Assembly: GCF_003001905.1 (NCBI RefSeq)
Contig: NZ_PVNE01000001.1
Location: 62,001-126,000, forward strand
DNA from: Planifilum fimeticola
GTDB taxonomy: Bacteria; Bacillota; Bacilli; Thermoactinomycetales; DSM-44946
Length of the DNA: 64,000 bases
Direction of reading: 5' to 3'
Position 1 is the first letter of the stretch, and each line of letters opens with the position of its first letter. Under the pieces are notes generated by a model that did not search any database, was not told the origin of the DNA, and saw nothing but the letters and a program-made list of their open reading frames with translations. Position numbers and translations under genes: made by a program. Of the stretch, positions 17,382 to 26,618 are shown in pieces.

Positions 17382-20248
17382 GGCTCTCCCTCCTGTTCGC
17401 TCCTGGAATACTCCGCCAGGGCCGTTCCGATGCGATCCTCCAAACTCTTGAGGGACCCTTCCGAATGCCCGTTCAGCAGGATGGCGTAGACGATCCGCTC
17501 GCCGTCCCGGGTGCGCAGGTAGCCGGAAAGGGCGCTCACGCGGGTCAGCGATCCCGTTTTGCCGCGCAGATTGCCCGCGGCGGCCGTGTCGCGCATCCGG
17601 CTGCTCAGCGTTCCGTCCACGCCGGCGACCGGCAGGGACTCGACAAAGGGCTCTTCAATCGGCTGCTCGGCCACCGACGACAACAACTTCACGATCTGTT
17701 CCACGGAGACCCGGTTGTATCGGGTCAGGCCCGATCCGTCCTTCAGGTTGAAATGGCGGTCCATGCCGGAACGCTTCGCATATTTCATCACCCCCTCGAT
17801 GCCGCTCTCCGCTGTTCCCTTCCCCGTTTTCTCCAGACCCAGGGTCCGGAGAATCATCTCGGCGTAATAGTTGTCGCTCGCCTTGTTCATGTAATGGACC
17901 ACTTCCGAAAGGGGAGGAGACTTGTAGGTGGCCAGCCGCTTGGCGCCGGCCGGCTTTTGGCCCTCCCTCACCCGGCTGCCGGGAGCAAAGGCGATCCCTT
18001 CCTCCTCCAATCGCTCCTTCAACACCTGCCCCGCATACAGGTGGGGATTTTCCACCGGGACGCGGGTGTAATCCCCGCTGAAATTTAGCGGGAGACTTCC
18101 GGTGATCCGGATCCGGTTCGTTCCCCGGTCGCGCTCTAGCCTGAGGGTGTTTTTGGAATTCTCCGGACCGGTGACCGCCTCGTTGATCACCTCCACATAA
18201 TCGGTTTGGGGAGTCAGCTGAAGCCGAATCGGATCGCCCGGCTTCTCCCCCGGAAGGTAATCGAAGCGGACGGTCCCCCGGTTGATCGAAAGGGCCGTAA
18301 TCTGGGGCTGGTAATATCCGCTCTCGTCATCCCAGGCCCATCCCGTACCGTACACCTCTCCGGAAAACGCTCCCGCATCCACCACAATATCGCCCAAAAT
18401 GCGGCGAATGCCCCGTTTCTTCAGATCCCGGGCGATGGCTTCCACGGTGGGCCCCTCCTGCACCCGCAGCGAATCCTCGGTAGCCAGGGTGGGATCCCCG
18501 AAACCCTTGATGATCACATCGCCGGCCAGCACGCCCCCGGCAAGGGAGCCGCTTCGGTAAACCTCCGTCTTGAAACGGTAATCGGCCCCCAAACCGTCCA
18601 GCGCGGCGGCGGTAGTGAACAGCTTGGTGTTGGACGCCGGCGTAAGGAGCGCCTCCGAGTCACGGGCGTACAGGGTTTCTCCCCGGTCCATCGAACGGAC
18701 CAGCACTCCCGCGATCGCGCCCCGGTAACTCTCCTCTTCCAGGAGCGGGTCAAGCAGTCCGGAAAGGGGATACACCTTCTCCTCCGGCAGGTCCCCCGGA
18801 TCCGGCAGCTCCGGGTAAGCGGCGAGGGCCGCACCAATCCGGCCCAACAGCGCCCGGGCGGCGCTTACGTCGCTTACCCCGTTCGCCAAAACCGCAAAGG
18901 CAATCCGGTCGCCCCCTCGCCCGGTCACGATGCCGGCCATCCCGGCGGAGCCGTCCGCCTCCCCGCAGATCACCCGCAGGGTTTTTTCCTTGATCCGGCC
19001 CGCGAGGGGCTTGCAGGTTCCCGATGCGGAAAGCAGCTCATCGAAGCGCTCCCTTTCCGGGTGCTTCTCCATGGCCGCAAGAAGCTGAACCAGATGAGCC
19101 GGGGCAATCACATTCATCCGGGACAGGCCCGATCCGTCCACCTGGGCGAACCCCGTATCCATCCCGATCCGGCGGGCGAAATCCTCCACCGCCTCAAGGC
19201 CCGCCTCGAAGCTGCCCTCCCCGGCCGCGTTCGCCCCCAGCTGTTTCAGCAACATCTCCGCGTAGAAGGAATCTCCCTCCCGCACCATGTGTTCCAAAAG
19301 CCGGTCCAGCTCCGGCGAAACCACCCTGCCGACCCGCTTCGCCTCCGGCCCCTTCTCTCCGGCGACGATCCGCGAGCCCGGGTGCATCTTCACCCCCTCC
19401 CGGCGCAGCAGCTCCCGGAACACGGTCCCCGCAAAGCGGGCCGGATCCTCCACCGTCCGCCGCACCTTCATCCCCGGGTGATCCTTGCCGATCGTTCCCG
19501 TGATGACCAATTCATTTTTCGCCCGCGTCCGGTCGATGGTCAAGGCTTGTCCGCCGCCGGGCACCGTCTTCGCCCGGTTGATCACGCGAACGTAGTCCGG
19601 AACCGGAGAGACCTGGATGTGGGGGGGCTTTCCCGGCCGCCCGGGCGTCACCTTCACCGAGACGGTGTTTCCTTCGACGGACAAGGCGCCGATCTGGGCG
19701 CTTGAGGGAAAAGGCTCGTCATCCCACATCCATCCCGTCCCGAGCCGCACCTCATCAAAAAACGAATCGTCCACGATCAGATCTCCCCGCACTTGGCGGA
19801 TCCCCTTTTTCCGCAGCGCTTCGGCCAGATCCTCCAGCCGATCCGCGCTGAGGGACGGATCGCCGTAGCCCTTCAGGATGATGTCCCCCTTCAGGATGCC
19901 GCCCGACAGCTGTCCGTCCACATACACCTCCGTAGGGATGCGCATCCCCTCCGGCAAGCCGTCGAGGACCGCCGCCCCCGTCAACAGCTGCAGGACGCGC
20001 CCGGGAACAAAGGTTTTTTCGGCGCGCAGGGACGCAAGGGATTCCCCGCGATCCAGCGAAACCGCCTCATAGCCGACCACCATCCCTCGGGCGGAGGGAT
20101 CCTCCTTCAGCTCCTCCACATAGTGGCGAAGGGTTCGGTCAAGGAGATCTTCCGTCTTCGCCTCCGCCGCCCATGCGGGCACAGCCGTCCAAAAAGCCAT
20201 CAACAGCGCAAGCGTCAGGACCAGGAGCGCGCGAGGGATACGCTTCAT
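17378..20248 (-). CDS. Tandem-duplicated S13 D-alanyl-D-alanine carboxypeptidase (PBP4/DacC family), first domain degenerate
   Basis: A secreted protein of 956 residues, twice the usual 470-490 of this family, made of two S13 penicillin-binding-protein domains in series. A signal peptide (residues 1-28) is followed by copy 1 (about 30-475) and copy 2 (about 485-950). Copy 2 has an intact active site: S539-N-T-K542, S791-D-N793 and K897-T-G899. Copy 1 aligns closely (FVPGRVLQLLTGAAVLDGL against LTPASNTKLFTTAAALDGL) but has R84-V-L-Q87 in place of SxxK, GDS in place of SDN and no KTG. It is therefore a pseudoenzyme domain fused to an active one. The active half would trim pentapeptides or cut cross-links. 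It is the first gene of a two-gene operon with the GHL10 protein. Confidence 0.9.
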   Translation of the reverse strand: MKRIPRALLVLTLALLMAFWTAVPAWAAEAKTEDLLDRTLRHYVEELKEDPSARGMVVGYEAVSLDRGESLASLRAEKTFVPGRVLQLLTGAAVLDGLPEGMRIPTEVYVDGQLSGGILKGDIILKGYGDPSLSADRLEDLAEALRKKGIRQVRGDLIVDDSFFDEVRLGTGWMWDDEPFPSSAQIGALSVEGNTVSVKVTPGRPGKPPHIQVSPVPDYVRVINRAKTVPGGGQALTIDRTRAKNELVITGTIGKDHPGMKVRRTVEDPARFAGTVFRELLRREGVKMHPGSRIVAGEKGPEAKRVGRVVSPELDRLLEHMVREGDSFYAEMLLKQLGANAAGEGSFEAGLEAVEDFARRIGMDTGFAQVDGSGLSRMNVIAPAHLVQLLAAMEKHPERERFDELLSASGTCKPLAGRIKEKTLRVICGEADGSAGMAGIVTGRGGDRIAFAVLANGVSDVSAARALLGRIGAALAAYPELPDPGDLPEEKVYPLSGLLDPLLEEESYRGAIAGVLVRSMDRGETLYARDSEALLTPASNTKLFTTAAALDGLGADYRFKTEVYRSGSLAGGVLAGDVIIKGFGDPTLATEDSLRVQEGPTVEAIARDLKKRGIRRILGDIVVDAGAFSGEVYGTGWAWDDESGYYQPQITALSINRGTVRFDYLPGEKPGDPIRLQLTPQTDYVEVINEAVTGPENSKNTLRLERDRGTNRIRITGSLPLNFSGDYTRVPVENPHLYAGQVLKERLEEEGIAFAPGSRVREGQKPAGAKRLATYKSPPLSEVVHYMNKASDNYYAEMILRTLGLEKTGKGTAESGIEGVMKYAKRSGMDRHFNLKDGSGLTRYNRVSVEQIVKLLSSVAEQPIEEPFVESLPVAGVDGTLSSRMRDTAAAGNLRGKTGSLTRVSALSGYLRTRDGERIVYAILLNGHSEGSLKSLEDRIGTALAEYSRSEQEGEP

Positions 20249-20795
20249 GTGTCCGCCCTCCCATCGATTCCAGGTTTCTCCCGGCGATTAGCCTCCACGG
20301 TGTCGGGTAGCGTCCCGTGATCCATGCCGGCCACGCCTTCGCTATTTTTATAATAAACGAATTCTTGGGAAAATAACGTCTATTCTTGTCGAATCCGTAA
20401 AAAATGCAATCGCACTCCGGAAATTTTCCTCGGATTATCGCGGCAGGAGTCATCCGATAAGCGGCCCCTCAATGTCCCGCCGCCTGGGACATTCGGAAAA
20501 GAGAGAAGCTGGTCCCGCCTCCGGCTGAAAGCGGGATCGACATTCGGCCATGCCGCACTTTTCGCCGGCCGCCTGGCGCGCCTCGCCCCTTCGGATTCTC
20601 AAGGATTCGCGTTCAAGCGGGCTCCTTCACACCGCGGCGCTTCTTTTGCCTGGCTTTACCACAAATCTGCGTCTAAAGACGAACCCAGCAAGGGTGTATG
20701 GAGCCACATCCACAACGTCCTAACGAGTCAAAGTGTAAAAACCATTGGCAAATTAGGAAGTATATATTTCAGAAAACTTAAGAGGCAAGATACTA

Positions 20796-20818
20796 AAGGG
20801 GGCTTATGTAGCCCCCTT
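20796..20818. repeat. 9-bp perfect hairpin
   Basis: AAGGGGGCT and AGCCCCCTT flank a 5-base loop. No T-run follows on either strand, so it is not a standard terminator, and no supported gene ends beside it. Confidence 0.5.
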
Positions 20819-21102
20819 ACTCCATCCCGAAGATCTTCATTAAACGGAGCGAGGGCGTGTAATGGAGGGCCGGGCTGGAAAGTGCTTCGGTTTTATTTAA
20901 AGTGGAGATGGCGGATCGGACCGCTGTTGCGCGTGATGCCCGGCATCCTTTCCTATTGGGTTCATGGTTGGATACATTTGTCGCCCTCTTGCTGATCGGA
21001 GGAGGGATGATCAAACGGGTTGCAGACGGGATGTTGCGAAAAAAGGACCGTTGCCGGAAGGGCTGGTCACACTTCCGGTCTCCCCCCATCCGGCGGGCGG
21101 AA

Positions 21103-21137
21103 AATAAAAGCACCGGCTTCTTCCGAAAGAAGCCGGT
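21103..21137 (-). terminator. Terminator of the ascorbate-type PTS operon
   Basis: On the minus strand an 11-bp perfect stem ACCGGCTTCTT/AAGAAGCCGGT is followed by GCTTTTATTTT. It lies about 80 bases beyond the ulaA stop. Confidence 0.85.
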
Positions 21138-21217
21138 TTCGCATTGAACAGCACCCGCAAAACCCGCGAACGCATCGGCAAAAGCCGGGGATCAGGCAAG
21201 TGACCGGGGTGCGCTTC

Positions 21218-22486
21218 TCATTGCAGCCACTGGGCGAGATAGCCGATGATGATGCCCACAACGCTGAAATCCGTGTCGCCGAACGTCGTGTTTTCAAAGC
21301 CGATGTCCCCCAACACCGGCAGGAGCAGGGCAGGCAAAAAGCTGATGAGCAGCCCGTTGACAAAGGCTCCCAATACGGCGCCGCGACGGCCGCCGGTGGC
21401 GTTTCCGAACACCCCGGCCGTCGCCCCGGTGAAGAAATGGGGCACCAGACCGGGAATGATCAGCGGGGCACCGATCGCGGCCAGGACCGCCAACCCCACC
21501 AGGCCGCCGGCAAAGCTGGAGATGAAGCCGACGATGACGGCGGTGGGGGCGTAGTTGAAGGTGATCGGGCAATCCAGGGCCGGTTTGGCGTCCGGAACGA
21601 TTTTTTCCGCGATGCCTTGGAAAGCGGGAACGATCTCCGCCAGCATCATCCGGACCCCGGCCAGGATGACGTACAGACCGACGGCGAACATCAAACCCTG
21701 CATCACCGCAAACATCAGGTAATTCTGGTCTCCCGCCGCCTTCGCGGTCACGTCGGGTCCCGCCATCAACGCTACCAGCACGTAGAGGATGACCATCGTC
21801 AAGGCGGTGGAGACGGTGGTGTCCCGGAGAAAGCTCAACCCCTGGGGAACCTTCAGCTCTTCGGTGGATTTTTCCGGATTGCCGAACCACTTTCCGATCA
21901 AAGCGGCGGAGATGTAGCCGAAGGTTCCGAAATGGCCGATGGCCAGATTGTTGTCGCCGGTGATCTTTCGCATGAACGGCTGGGCCAGGGCCGGAATGCC
22001 GACCATCAAGAGCCCGAGCAGGACGGAGCCGATCAGGATCGCCGCCGTCCCCTCAATGTCCGCCGCCGTCAAAACGGCGGAGAGAAGGCACGCCATGAAA
22101 AAGGTATGATGCCCCGTCAAGAATACGTATTTGAAGGGAGTGAGGCGCGCAAACAACAGGTTGAACAAAAAACCCAGGCTCATGATCAACGCCGTCTGCT
22201 GCCCCAGGGTTTTGACGGCAACCCCCACGATGGCTTCGTTGTTGGGAATCAGGCCTTGGATGCCGAAGCCCCGGTTCAAAATCTCCCCCAGCGGATTGAG
22301 GGATTGGACGATCGCCTCCGCTCCGACTCCCAAAATGAGAAAGCCGACGATCGTTTTCAACGTCCCGGTGACGATGGAGCGAAGGGGTTTCCGAAGGGCG
22401 ATCAGCCCGATCATGGCCATCAGGCCGGCGATGATCGCCGGTTGACTCAGGATGTCATTGACGATGAAACCGAGAAATCCCCGCAT
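21218..22486 (-). CDS. ulaA: PTS ascorbate-type transporter subunit IIC (UlaA/SgaT)
   Basis: A 422-residue membrane protein with about eleven hydrophobic segments. It matches the UlaA family over its length (NDILSQPAIIAGLMAMIGL, VFLTGHHTFFMA, TGDNNLAIGHFGTFGY, GATAGVFGNATGG). The protein would carry the sugar or ascorbate across the membrane while IIB phosphorylates it. It follows the IIB gene by 24 bases. No ascorbate catabolic genes are in the window, so the true substrate could be another sugar acid or pentitol-like compound. Confidence 0.92.
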   Translation of the reverse strand: MRGFLGFIVNDILSQPAIIAGLMAMIGLIALRKPLRSIVTGTLKTIVGFLILGVGAEAIVQSLNPLGEILNRGFGIQGLIPNNEAIVGVAVKTLGQQTALIMSLGFLFNLLFARLTPFKYVFLTGHHTFFMACLLSAVLTAADIEGTAAILIGSVLLGLLMVGIPALAQPFMRKITGDNNLAIGHFGTFGYISAALIGKWFGNPEKSTEELKVPQGLSFLRDTTVSTALTMVILYVLVALMAGPDVTAKAAGDQNYLMFAVMQGLMFAVGLYVILAGVRMMLAEIVPAFQGIAEKIVPDAKPALDCPITFNYAPTAVIVGFISSFAGGLVGLAVLAAIGAPLIIPGLVPHFFTGATAGVFGNATGGRRGAVLGAFVNGLLISFLPALLLPVLGDIGFENTTFGDTDFSVVGIIIGYLAQWLQ

Positions 22487-22510
22487 CGCGGTTCCCCCCT
22501 GTGAAGGTGA

Positions 22511-22786
22511 TCATTGCAGATGCTTTAGAACCTTTTCCTCCACTTCCCCCCGGCTGATGAAGTTGACGATGGTTTCGACGGGGACGCCGAGCCCCCGCAG
22601 TTCCCCCGCCAGCCCCTCGGAGGTGACGATCAAGTCAAAATCCGGGACCATGGACGGTGCCGATCCCAGATCGCAATGCTCCACCGTCACGTCGATCCCC
22701 TTTTCTTCACACACCTTTTGAATGTTGGATTTGAGCATCAGGCTGCTCCCCAAACCGTTGCTGCAAACCACCAATACCTTTTTCAT
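22511..22786 (-). CDS. ulaB: PTS ascorbate-type transporter subunit IIB (UlaB)
   Basis: A 91-residue cytosolic phosphocarrier. The phosphorylated cysteine is C8 in the CSNGLGSSLML P-loop, typical of lactose/ascorbate-type IIB proteins. It starts at ATG 22786 inside the stop of the regulator gene (ATGA), with GGAGAAAAGGA upstream, so regulator and transporter are co-translated. Confidence 0.92.
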   Translation of the reverse strand: MKKVLVVCSNGLGSSLMLKSNIQKVCEEKGIDVTVEHCDLGSAPSMVPDFDLIVTSEGLAGELRGLGVPVETIVNFISRGEVEEKVLKHLQ

Positions 22787-24957
22787 TCCTTTTCTCCCCC
22801 TTTTTGAACAAATGGCCCGATGATCTCGATCACTTCCTCCGGCTGAACCGCCCTGCGCAGACGTTGCAAACTGGGCGGGTGGGACAACAGCTCCATGAGC
22901 TGGGACAGAGCGTAAACATGGGATTCGTTGTCCGTGGTTCCGAAGGTGATGGCGATGTCGACGGGATCGTTTTGCGGATGGCCGAAGGAAACGCTGGGAC
23001 TCAGGGTGATCAAACTCATGCATACCTCGCGGACCCCGTCTTCGGGACGGGCGTGCAGCAGGGCGATCCCCGGAGCGATCACCATGTAGGGGCCGTGCTC
23101 TATCAGGTTTTCCCGAATTTGATCGACATAACGCGCTTCAACCGCCCCCTGGCGGAGAAGCGGCTCCGCCCCCGCCTCCACCGCCTCCCGCCAGCTGCGG
23201 CATTCGACCTGCAAGCGAATATTTTCCGGCTTCAGTAGTTGATCCAACATGGGTGCATTCACTGCCCTTCCAGTCCGTTGTTTTTGGAACAAAACGCGTT
23301 CTTCCAGCCACTTGCGAACGGCAAAGGACAAACGGCCCGCATTGCGGATGTCGGCGTACCGCTGGATGATCTCCATCAGCTCCCCGACGAGATGGGCGTC
23401 GGAAACCAGGGGGGCGGCCAAGTAGAGCCGCTCCTTCAGCTGCATGATTTCCCGCCTCCCGGGAAGCGGGGAAATGCGGACCACCGGGATGTCCTCGGGG
23501 AGAGGATCCAGGTTGACCGTGCTGATCACCAGATCGACGCCCCCGTCCTTGATCTTTTCCGCCACGCGCTTGACGCTGGTGGTGCCGATCCACTCCACTC
23601 CCGGCAATTCGCTTCGGAGAGTGGATTCGAGCAACTTGGCCGTTCCCAGCCCGGAGGCGCAGACCAGGAGAATCCGCCTGGAGGAAAACGTCTCCCCTTT
23701 CACCCGGGTCACCGCCGCCCCGAAATGCATCGCCAGGTAACCCGTCTCGCCCGGAGGAATCGGGCACCCGACAACCTTTCCCAGCCAAAAGGCCGCCTTT
23801 TGGGAAGCTGCGTAGATCTGGGGATAACGGGCGCGGATGTCGTCCAGGATCGGATTGTCCAGGGGCAGGCCGTATTTCAGCCGGGCCAACACCGGCTTAA
23901 GATGGGCGATCAGCCCCTCCGCCAGCTCCTTGTCCAGATACAGGGGAATGCGAAGGGTTTCGGACACAATGCGAATCATCCTGCCGGCGATCTCCTGAAG
24001 CGGCGGGTCCGCCTCCTCCCGGAAGCTGTCCTGCACCGGAGCGGGTCCCCGCTTCGCCCCCAACAGATGCAGGGCGAGATATCCGATTTCGCTTTCCGGG
24101 ACGGACACGCCGAGCCGCTCTTCCAGCGCGCAAAACAGGCGCTTTGCCACCCGGAATTCCCTTTTTTGTTTCAGCTCGGCCAGCCGGTCCGGGGGAAGCG
24201 AGACGCCTTGCCCTTCCTTCAGGCGCAGGACGGCCAGAGCGATGTGGACGGTCAGCCCCCGGTACGCCCGGTCCGAAAGGGAAAGGGTGGGCCCCCAGTC
24301 GAAATCGGTCAGAACGGATTCGATTGCGGCCGTCAGCCCTTCCGGCAACAGCGATGCGAAGGAGGGGTCGGGCACCGCACGGACCCGACCTCCCACGGCC
24401 CGGAGCAGATGATCCAGCTGTTCCGGATCCATCCCGTCGAGGACGAAGGAGGCCGCGGCTTGACGCCAGCGGAATTCATCGGCGTCCAGCTTGAGACCGT
24501 GGCCGGGAATGCGCAGAAGGCGGATCTGATAGTCGGCCAGCTTGGCTTCGACGGCCTTCAAATCGGAGAGCAGCGTTCCGCGGGATACCCCCAACCGGTC
24601 CGCAAGATCCTGGATGCGGGTTTTGTCCGGATGCTTCAGAAGGTGCGAGAGAATGAACCGGACGCGTTCCTCGTGCCGGAGGGGATGCCGGTACGGATTG
24701 CCTCCCAGGGAAGCCAGCTGCCGCAGAGCGGACTGAATCCGCTCCCCGGACCCGATCACCTGGACGCCGCGGCGGGGCTTTTTGGACAATTGCAGCCCCT
24801 GTTCCCCGAACCAGGGCAGGAGGGCGTCCAAATCATACCGGATGGTCCGCGGGCTCACCTTCAACCGGGAAGCCAATTCGGACACCGTAACCGGATCGGT
24901 CTCCGTAAGCAGCTCCCCCGCCAGCCTTCGCTGTCTTTCCGTCAACCTCGCATCCAT
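22783..24957 (-). CDS. PRD-containing BglG/MtlR-type transcriptional activator with IIB and IIA domains
   Basis: A regulator of about 724 residues with an N-terminal HTH (SELASRLKVSPRTIRYDLDALL), a second winged-helix domain, two PTS-regulation domains (about 180-400), a GatB-like IIB domain (CASGLGTAKLLE, near residue 420) and a C-terminal EIIA domain with the phosphorylatable His in APGIALLHARP. Such proteins turn on PTS operons according to phosphorylation by HPr and the cognate IIB. ATG 24957 has a GGGGGGA site; a longer frame to 24996 does not. No separate IIA gene exists in the operon, so the fused IIA domain may supply that step (inference). Confidence 0.88.
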   Translation of the reverse strand: MDARLTERQRRLAGELLTETDPVTVSELASRLKVSPRTIRYDLDALLPWFGEQGLQLSKKPRRGVQVIGSGERIQSALRQLASLGGNPYRHPLRHEERVRFILSHLLKHPDKTRIQDLADRLGVSRGTLLSDLKAVEAKLADYQIRLLRIPGHGLKLDADEFRWRQAAASFVLDGMDPEQLDHLLRAVGGRVRAVPDPSFASLLPEGLTAAIESVLTDFDWGPTLSLSDRAYRGLTVHIALAVLRLKEGQGVSLPPDRLAELKQKREFRVAKRLFCALEERLGVSVPESEIGYLALHLLGAKRGPAPVQDSFREEADPPLQEIAGRMIRIVSETLRIPLYLDKELAEGLIAHLKPVLARLKYGLPLDNPILDDIRARYPQIYAASQKAAFWLGKVVGCPIPPGETGYLAMHFGAAVTRVKGETFSSRRILLVCASGLGTAKLLESTLRSELPGVEWIGTTSVKRVAEKIKDGGVDLVISTVNLDPLPEDIPVVRISPLPGRREIMQLKERLYLAAPLVSDAHLVGELMEIIQRYADIRNAGRLSFAVRKWLEERVLFQKQRTGRAVNAPMLDQLLKPENIRLQVECRSWREAVEAGAEPLLRQGAVEARYVDQIRENLIEHGPYMVIAPGIALLHARPEDGVREVCMSLITLSPSVSFGHPQNDPVDIAITFGTTDNESHVYALSQLMELLSHPPSLQRLRRAVQPEEVIEIIGPFVQKGGEKE

Positions 24958-25002
24958 GGCCGATCCCCCCGACCAATGTGGCAACGACTGATTCAAACCC
25001 AG

Positions 25003-25030
25003 TATATATAAACGCCAAACCGCTTGTCAT
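25003..25030 (-). promoter_or_regulatory. Candidate promoter of the PTS operon
   Basis: On the minus strand ATGACA (25030-25025) and TATATA (25008-25003) are spaced by 16 bases, about 45 bases before the regulator start. Confidence 0.5.
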
Positions 25031-25073
25031 ATACATCTTTCTTCCGGTTTCAATGCGGCAAAATCGAACCATT

Positions 25074-25098
25074 AAAAAACCGGCCCTGAAGGACCGGT
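25074..25098 (-). terminator. Terminator of the DegT aminotransferase gene
   Basis: On the minus strand, stem ACCGGTCC/GGGCCGGT (one G-U pair) with loop TTCA is followed by TTTTTAA. It lies 36 bases beyond the stop. Confidence 0.85.
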
Positions 25099-25133
25099 TT
25101 GTGGAGAGAAAAGCCCTCTGGTGGAGGACAGGT

Positions 25134-26357
25134 CTAAATCGCAGATGCCCGAACCAAATCCCGGGCGTGACGCCGCACTTTGTCCATCGCTTCCGCCACC
25201 GAGGCCAGATCCCGGGGCGAACCGAGGAGAACGCGCTGGGGAAACCAGAGGACCTCCTCGTCGCCGGCCCGCTCGGCCTCCGGACACGGCGGGACGGCCT
25301 CCTCCCCGACTCCGAACCGTTTGGCAAGCTCCCGCCGGATGGCCCGGTTGCGGTTCAGGGGTACATAGCCCGGAGACACCGGAATGCCCTCCGCCTGAAG
25401 AGCCCGGACAAAGCTCTCCTTGGGCAGGCCGGAAAAGGCCTGACGGTCATAACGAAACAGGTACAAGTGCCATGCGTGGGTCGTCACCCGCGGATCGCGC
25501 CCGACGGGACGGATCCCCGGCACCCCCTCAATCAACCGGCTCAGAGCGGCTGCATTCTTCTCCCGCAGGCGGATCATCTCCTCCATCCGCTCCAGCTGGC
25601 AAAGCAACACTGCGGCCTGAAATTCGGTCATCCGCAGATTCCAGCCGATCCGTTCGTGCTGATACCACTCGCCCTTCCGCACCCGGCCGACGTTGTGGAT
25701 GGACCAAGCCGCATCCGCCAACCGCTCGTCGTTCGACAGCACGATTCCCCCTTCGCCGGCGGTCATGTTCTTGCTGGACTGGAAGCTGAAGGCGCCCAGA
25801 TGGCCGATCGCCCCCACCCGCCGCTGCCGCCAGGCCGCTCCGTGAGCCTGGGCCGCGTCCTCGATCACCATCAGGTTGCGTTTACGAGCCAACTCGCCGA
25901 TGGCGTCCATATCGGCGGGATGACCTCCCAGGTGGACGGGAATGATCGCCCGGGTTCGTTCCGTCACCTTTTCCGACGCGTCCCGGGGATCGATCTGCAT
26001 GGTTTCCGGATCCACGTCGGCAAACACCGGACGGGCCCCCACCGCCAGGCAGGAAGTGGCGGTGGCGATAAAGGTGTAGGCGGGAACGATCACTTCATCG
26101 CCCGGTTCCACCCCCGCCGCCCGGAGCGCCACCTCCAGGGCGACGGTCCCGTTGACCACGCAGACGCCGAACTTCGCTTCCTGAAAAGCGGCGAACCGCT
26201 CCTGAAACCTTTTTACCCGATCTCCGTCCAGCGCACCCCATTTGCCCGATCGGAGCACTTCAATCAACGCCTGCTCCTCTTCCTCTCCAAACACCGGCCA
26301 TCGCGGAAACGGTTTCTCCCTTACGGGGCGTCCCCCCAACAGAGCCAAGCGGCTCAT
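25134..26357 (-). CDS. DegT/DnrJ/EryC1/StrS family PLP-dependent aminotransferase
   Basis: A 407-residue fold-type I PLP enzyme. The PLP lysine lies in SFQSSKNMTAGEGG, and IEDAAQAHGA carries the Asp that binds the pyridine nitrogen. The family transfers amino groups to keto-sugars or to inositol-like ketones (AHBA-synthase- and StrS-like members share the N-terminus LALLGGRPVR). No sugar-nucleotide genes surround it, so the substrate is unknown. ATG 26357 follows AAGGGAGG by 8 bases; the longer frame to 26426 has no site. It is monocistronic. Confidence 0.86.
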   Translation of the reverse strand: MSRLALLGGRPVREKPFPRWPVFGEEEEQALIEVLRSGKWGALDGDRVKRFQERFAAFQEAKFGVCVVNGTVALEVALRAAGVEPGDEVIVPAYTFIATATSCLAVGARPVFADVDPETMQIDPRDASEKVTERTRAIIPVHLGGHPADMDAIGELARKRNLMVIEDAAQAHGAAWRQRRVGAIGHLGAFSFQSSKNMTAGEGGIVLSNDERLADAAWSIHNVGRVRKGEWYQHERIGWNLRMTEFQAAVLLCQLERMEEMIRLREKNAAALSRLIEGVPGIRPVGRDPRVTTHAWHLYLFRYDRQAFSGLPKESFVRALQAEGIPVSPGYVPLNRNRAIRRELAKRFGVGEEAVPPCPEAERAGDEEVLWFPQRVLLGSPRDLASVAEAMDKVRRHARDLVRASAI

Positions 26358-26568
26358 CCCGTCGCCTCCCTTTGCTGCCAACTTGTTTTCAATCGGCGGA
26401 AATTCCGACAACTGAACACGAGCCAATCCGTCATCCCGGAAGAATCAGCTCTCGGGCTGCTCTTCTGCCATCCGATCCCCCCTCGCCTTCGCTTTTCAAT
26501 CTATCAGAGTGTCAATAAATGGTCTATGAGAAAAATAGGACTAAATTATCTCTCAGGTATAAAAAAAG

Positions 26569-26592
26569 GGTAATATTTACGGTAATATTTAC
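26569..26592 (+). repeat. Tandem 12-bp repeat, candidate operator upstream of the DinB gene
   Basis: GGTAATATTTAC occurs twice head-to-tail without a gap. Each unit contains the dyad GTAA-TAT-TTAC. The pair ends 26 bases before the ATG, overlapping the expected promoter. Confidence 0.55.
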
Positions 26593-26618
26593 TATCTTCC
26601 ATCCAAGGGGGCAGCGAA

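Larger units (their letters stand above)
20249..21217. other. 970-base intergenic region, no supported gene
   Basis: The part next to 20248 must hold the promoter of the carboxypeptidase operon; it is AT-rich near 20340-20400. Beyond it are two hairpins: AATGTCCC/GGGACATT (20471-20493) and AAGGGGGCT/AGCCCCCTT (20796-20818). An 80-codon open frame on the plus strand at 20896-21147 has one hydrophobic patch but no ribosome site. The region may contain decayed sequence. Nothing else is recognisable. Confidence 0.45.

Noticed and set aside
18206-19705. Plus-strand open frame of about 500 codons within the carboxypeptidase gene
   Set aside because: It lies fully inside the S13 gene and lacks a ribosome site or recognisable domain.
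20896-21147. 80-codon gene with a hydrophobic segment
   Set aside because: No ribosome site, no family resemblance, and its end overlaps the ula operon terminator.
23239-25011. 590-codon open frame on the plus strand opposite the PRD regulator
   Set aside because: The minus-strand gene has HTH, PRD, IIB and IIA motifs; the plus frame has none and is a GC-driven shadow.
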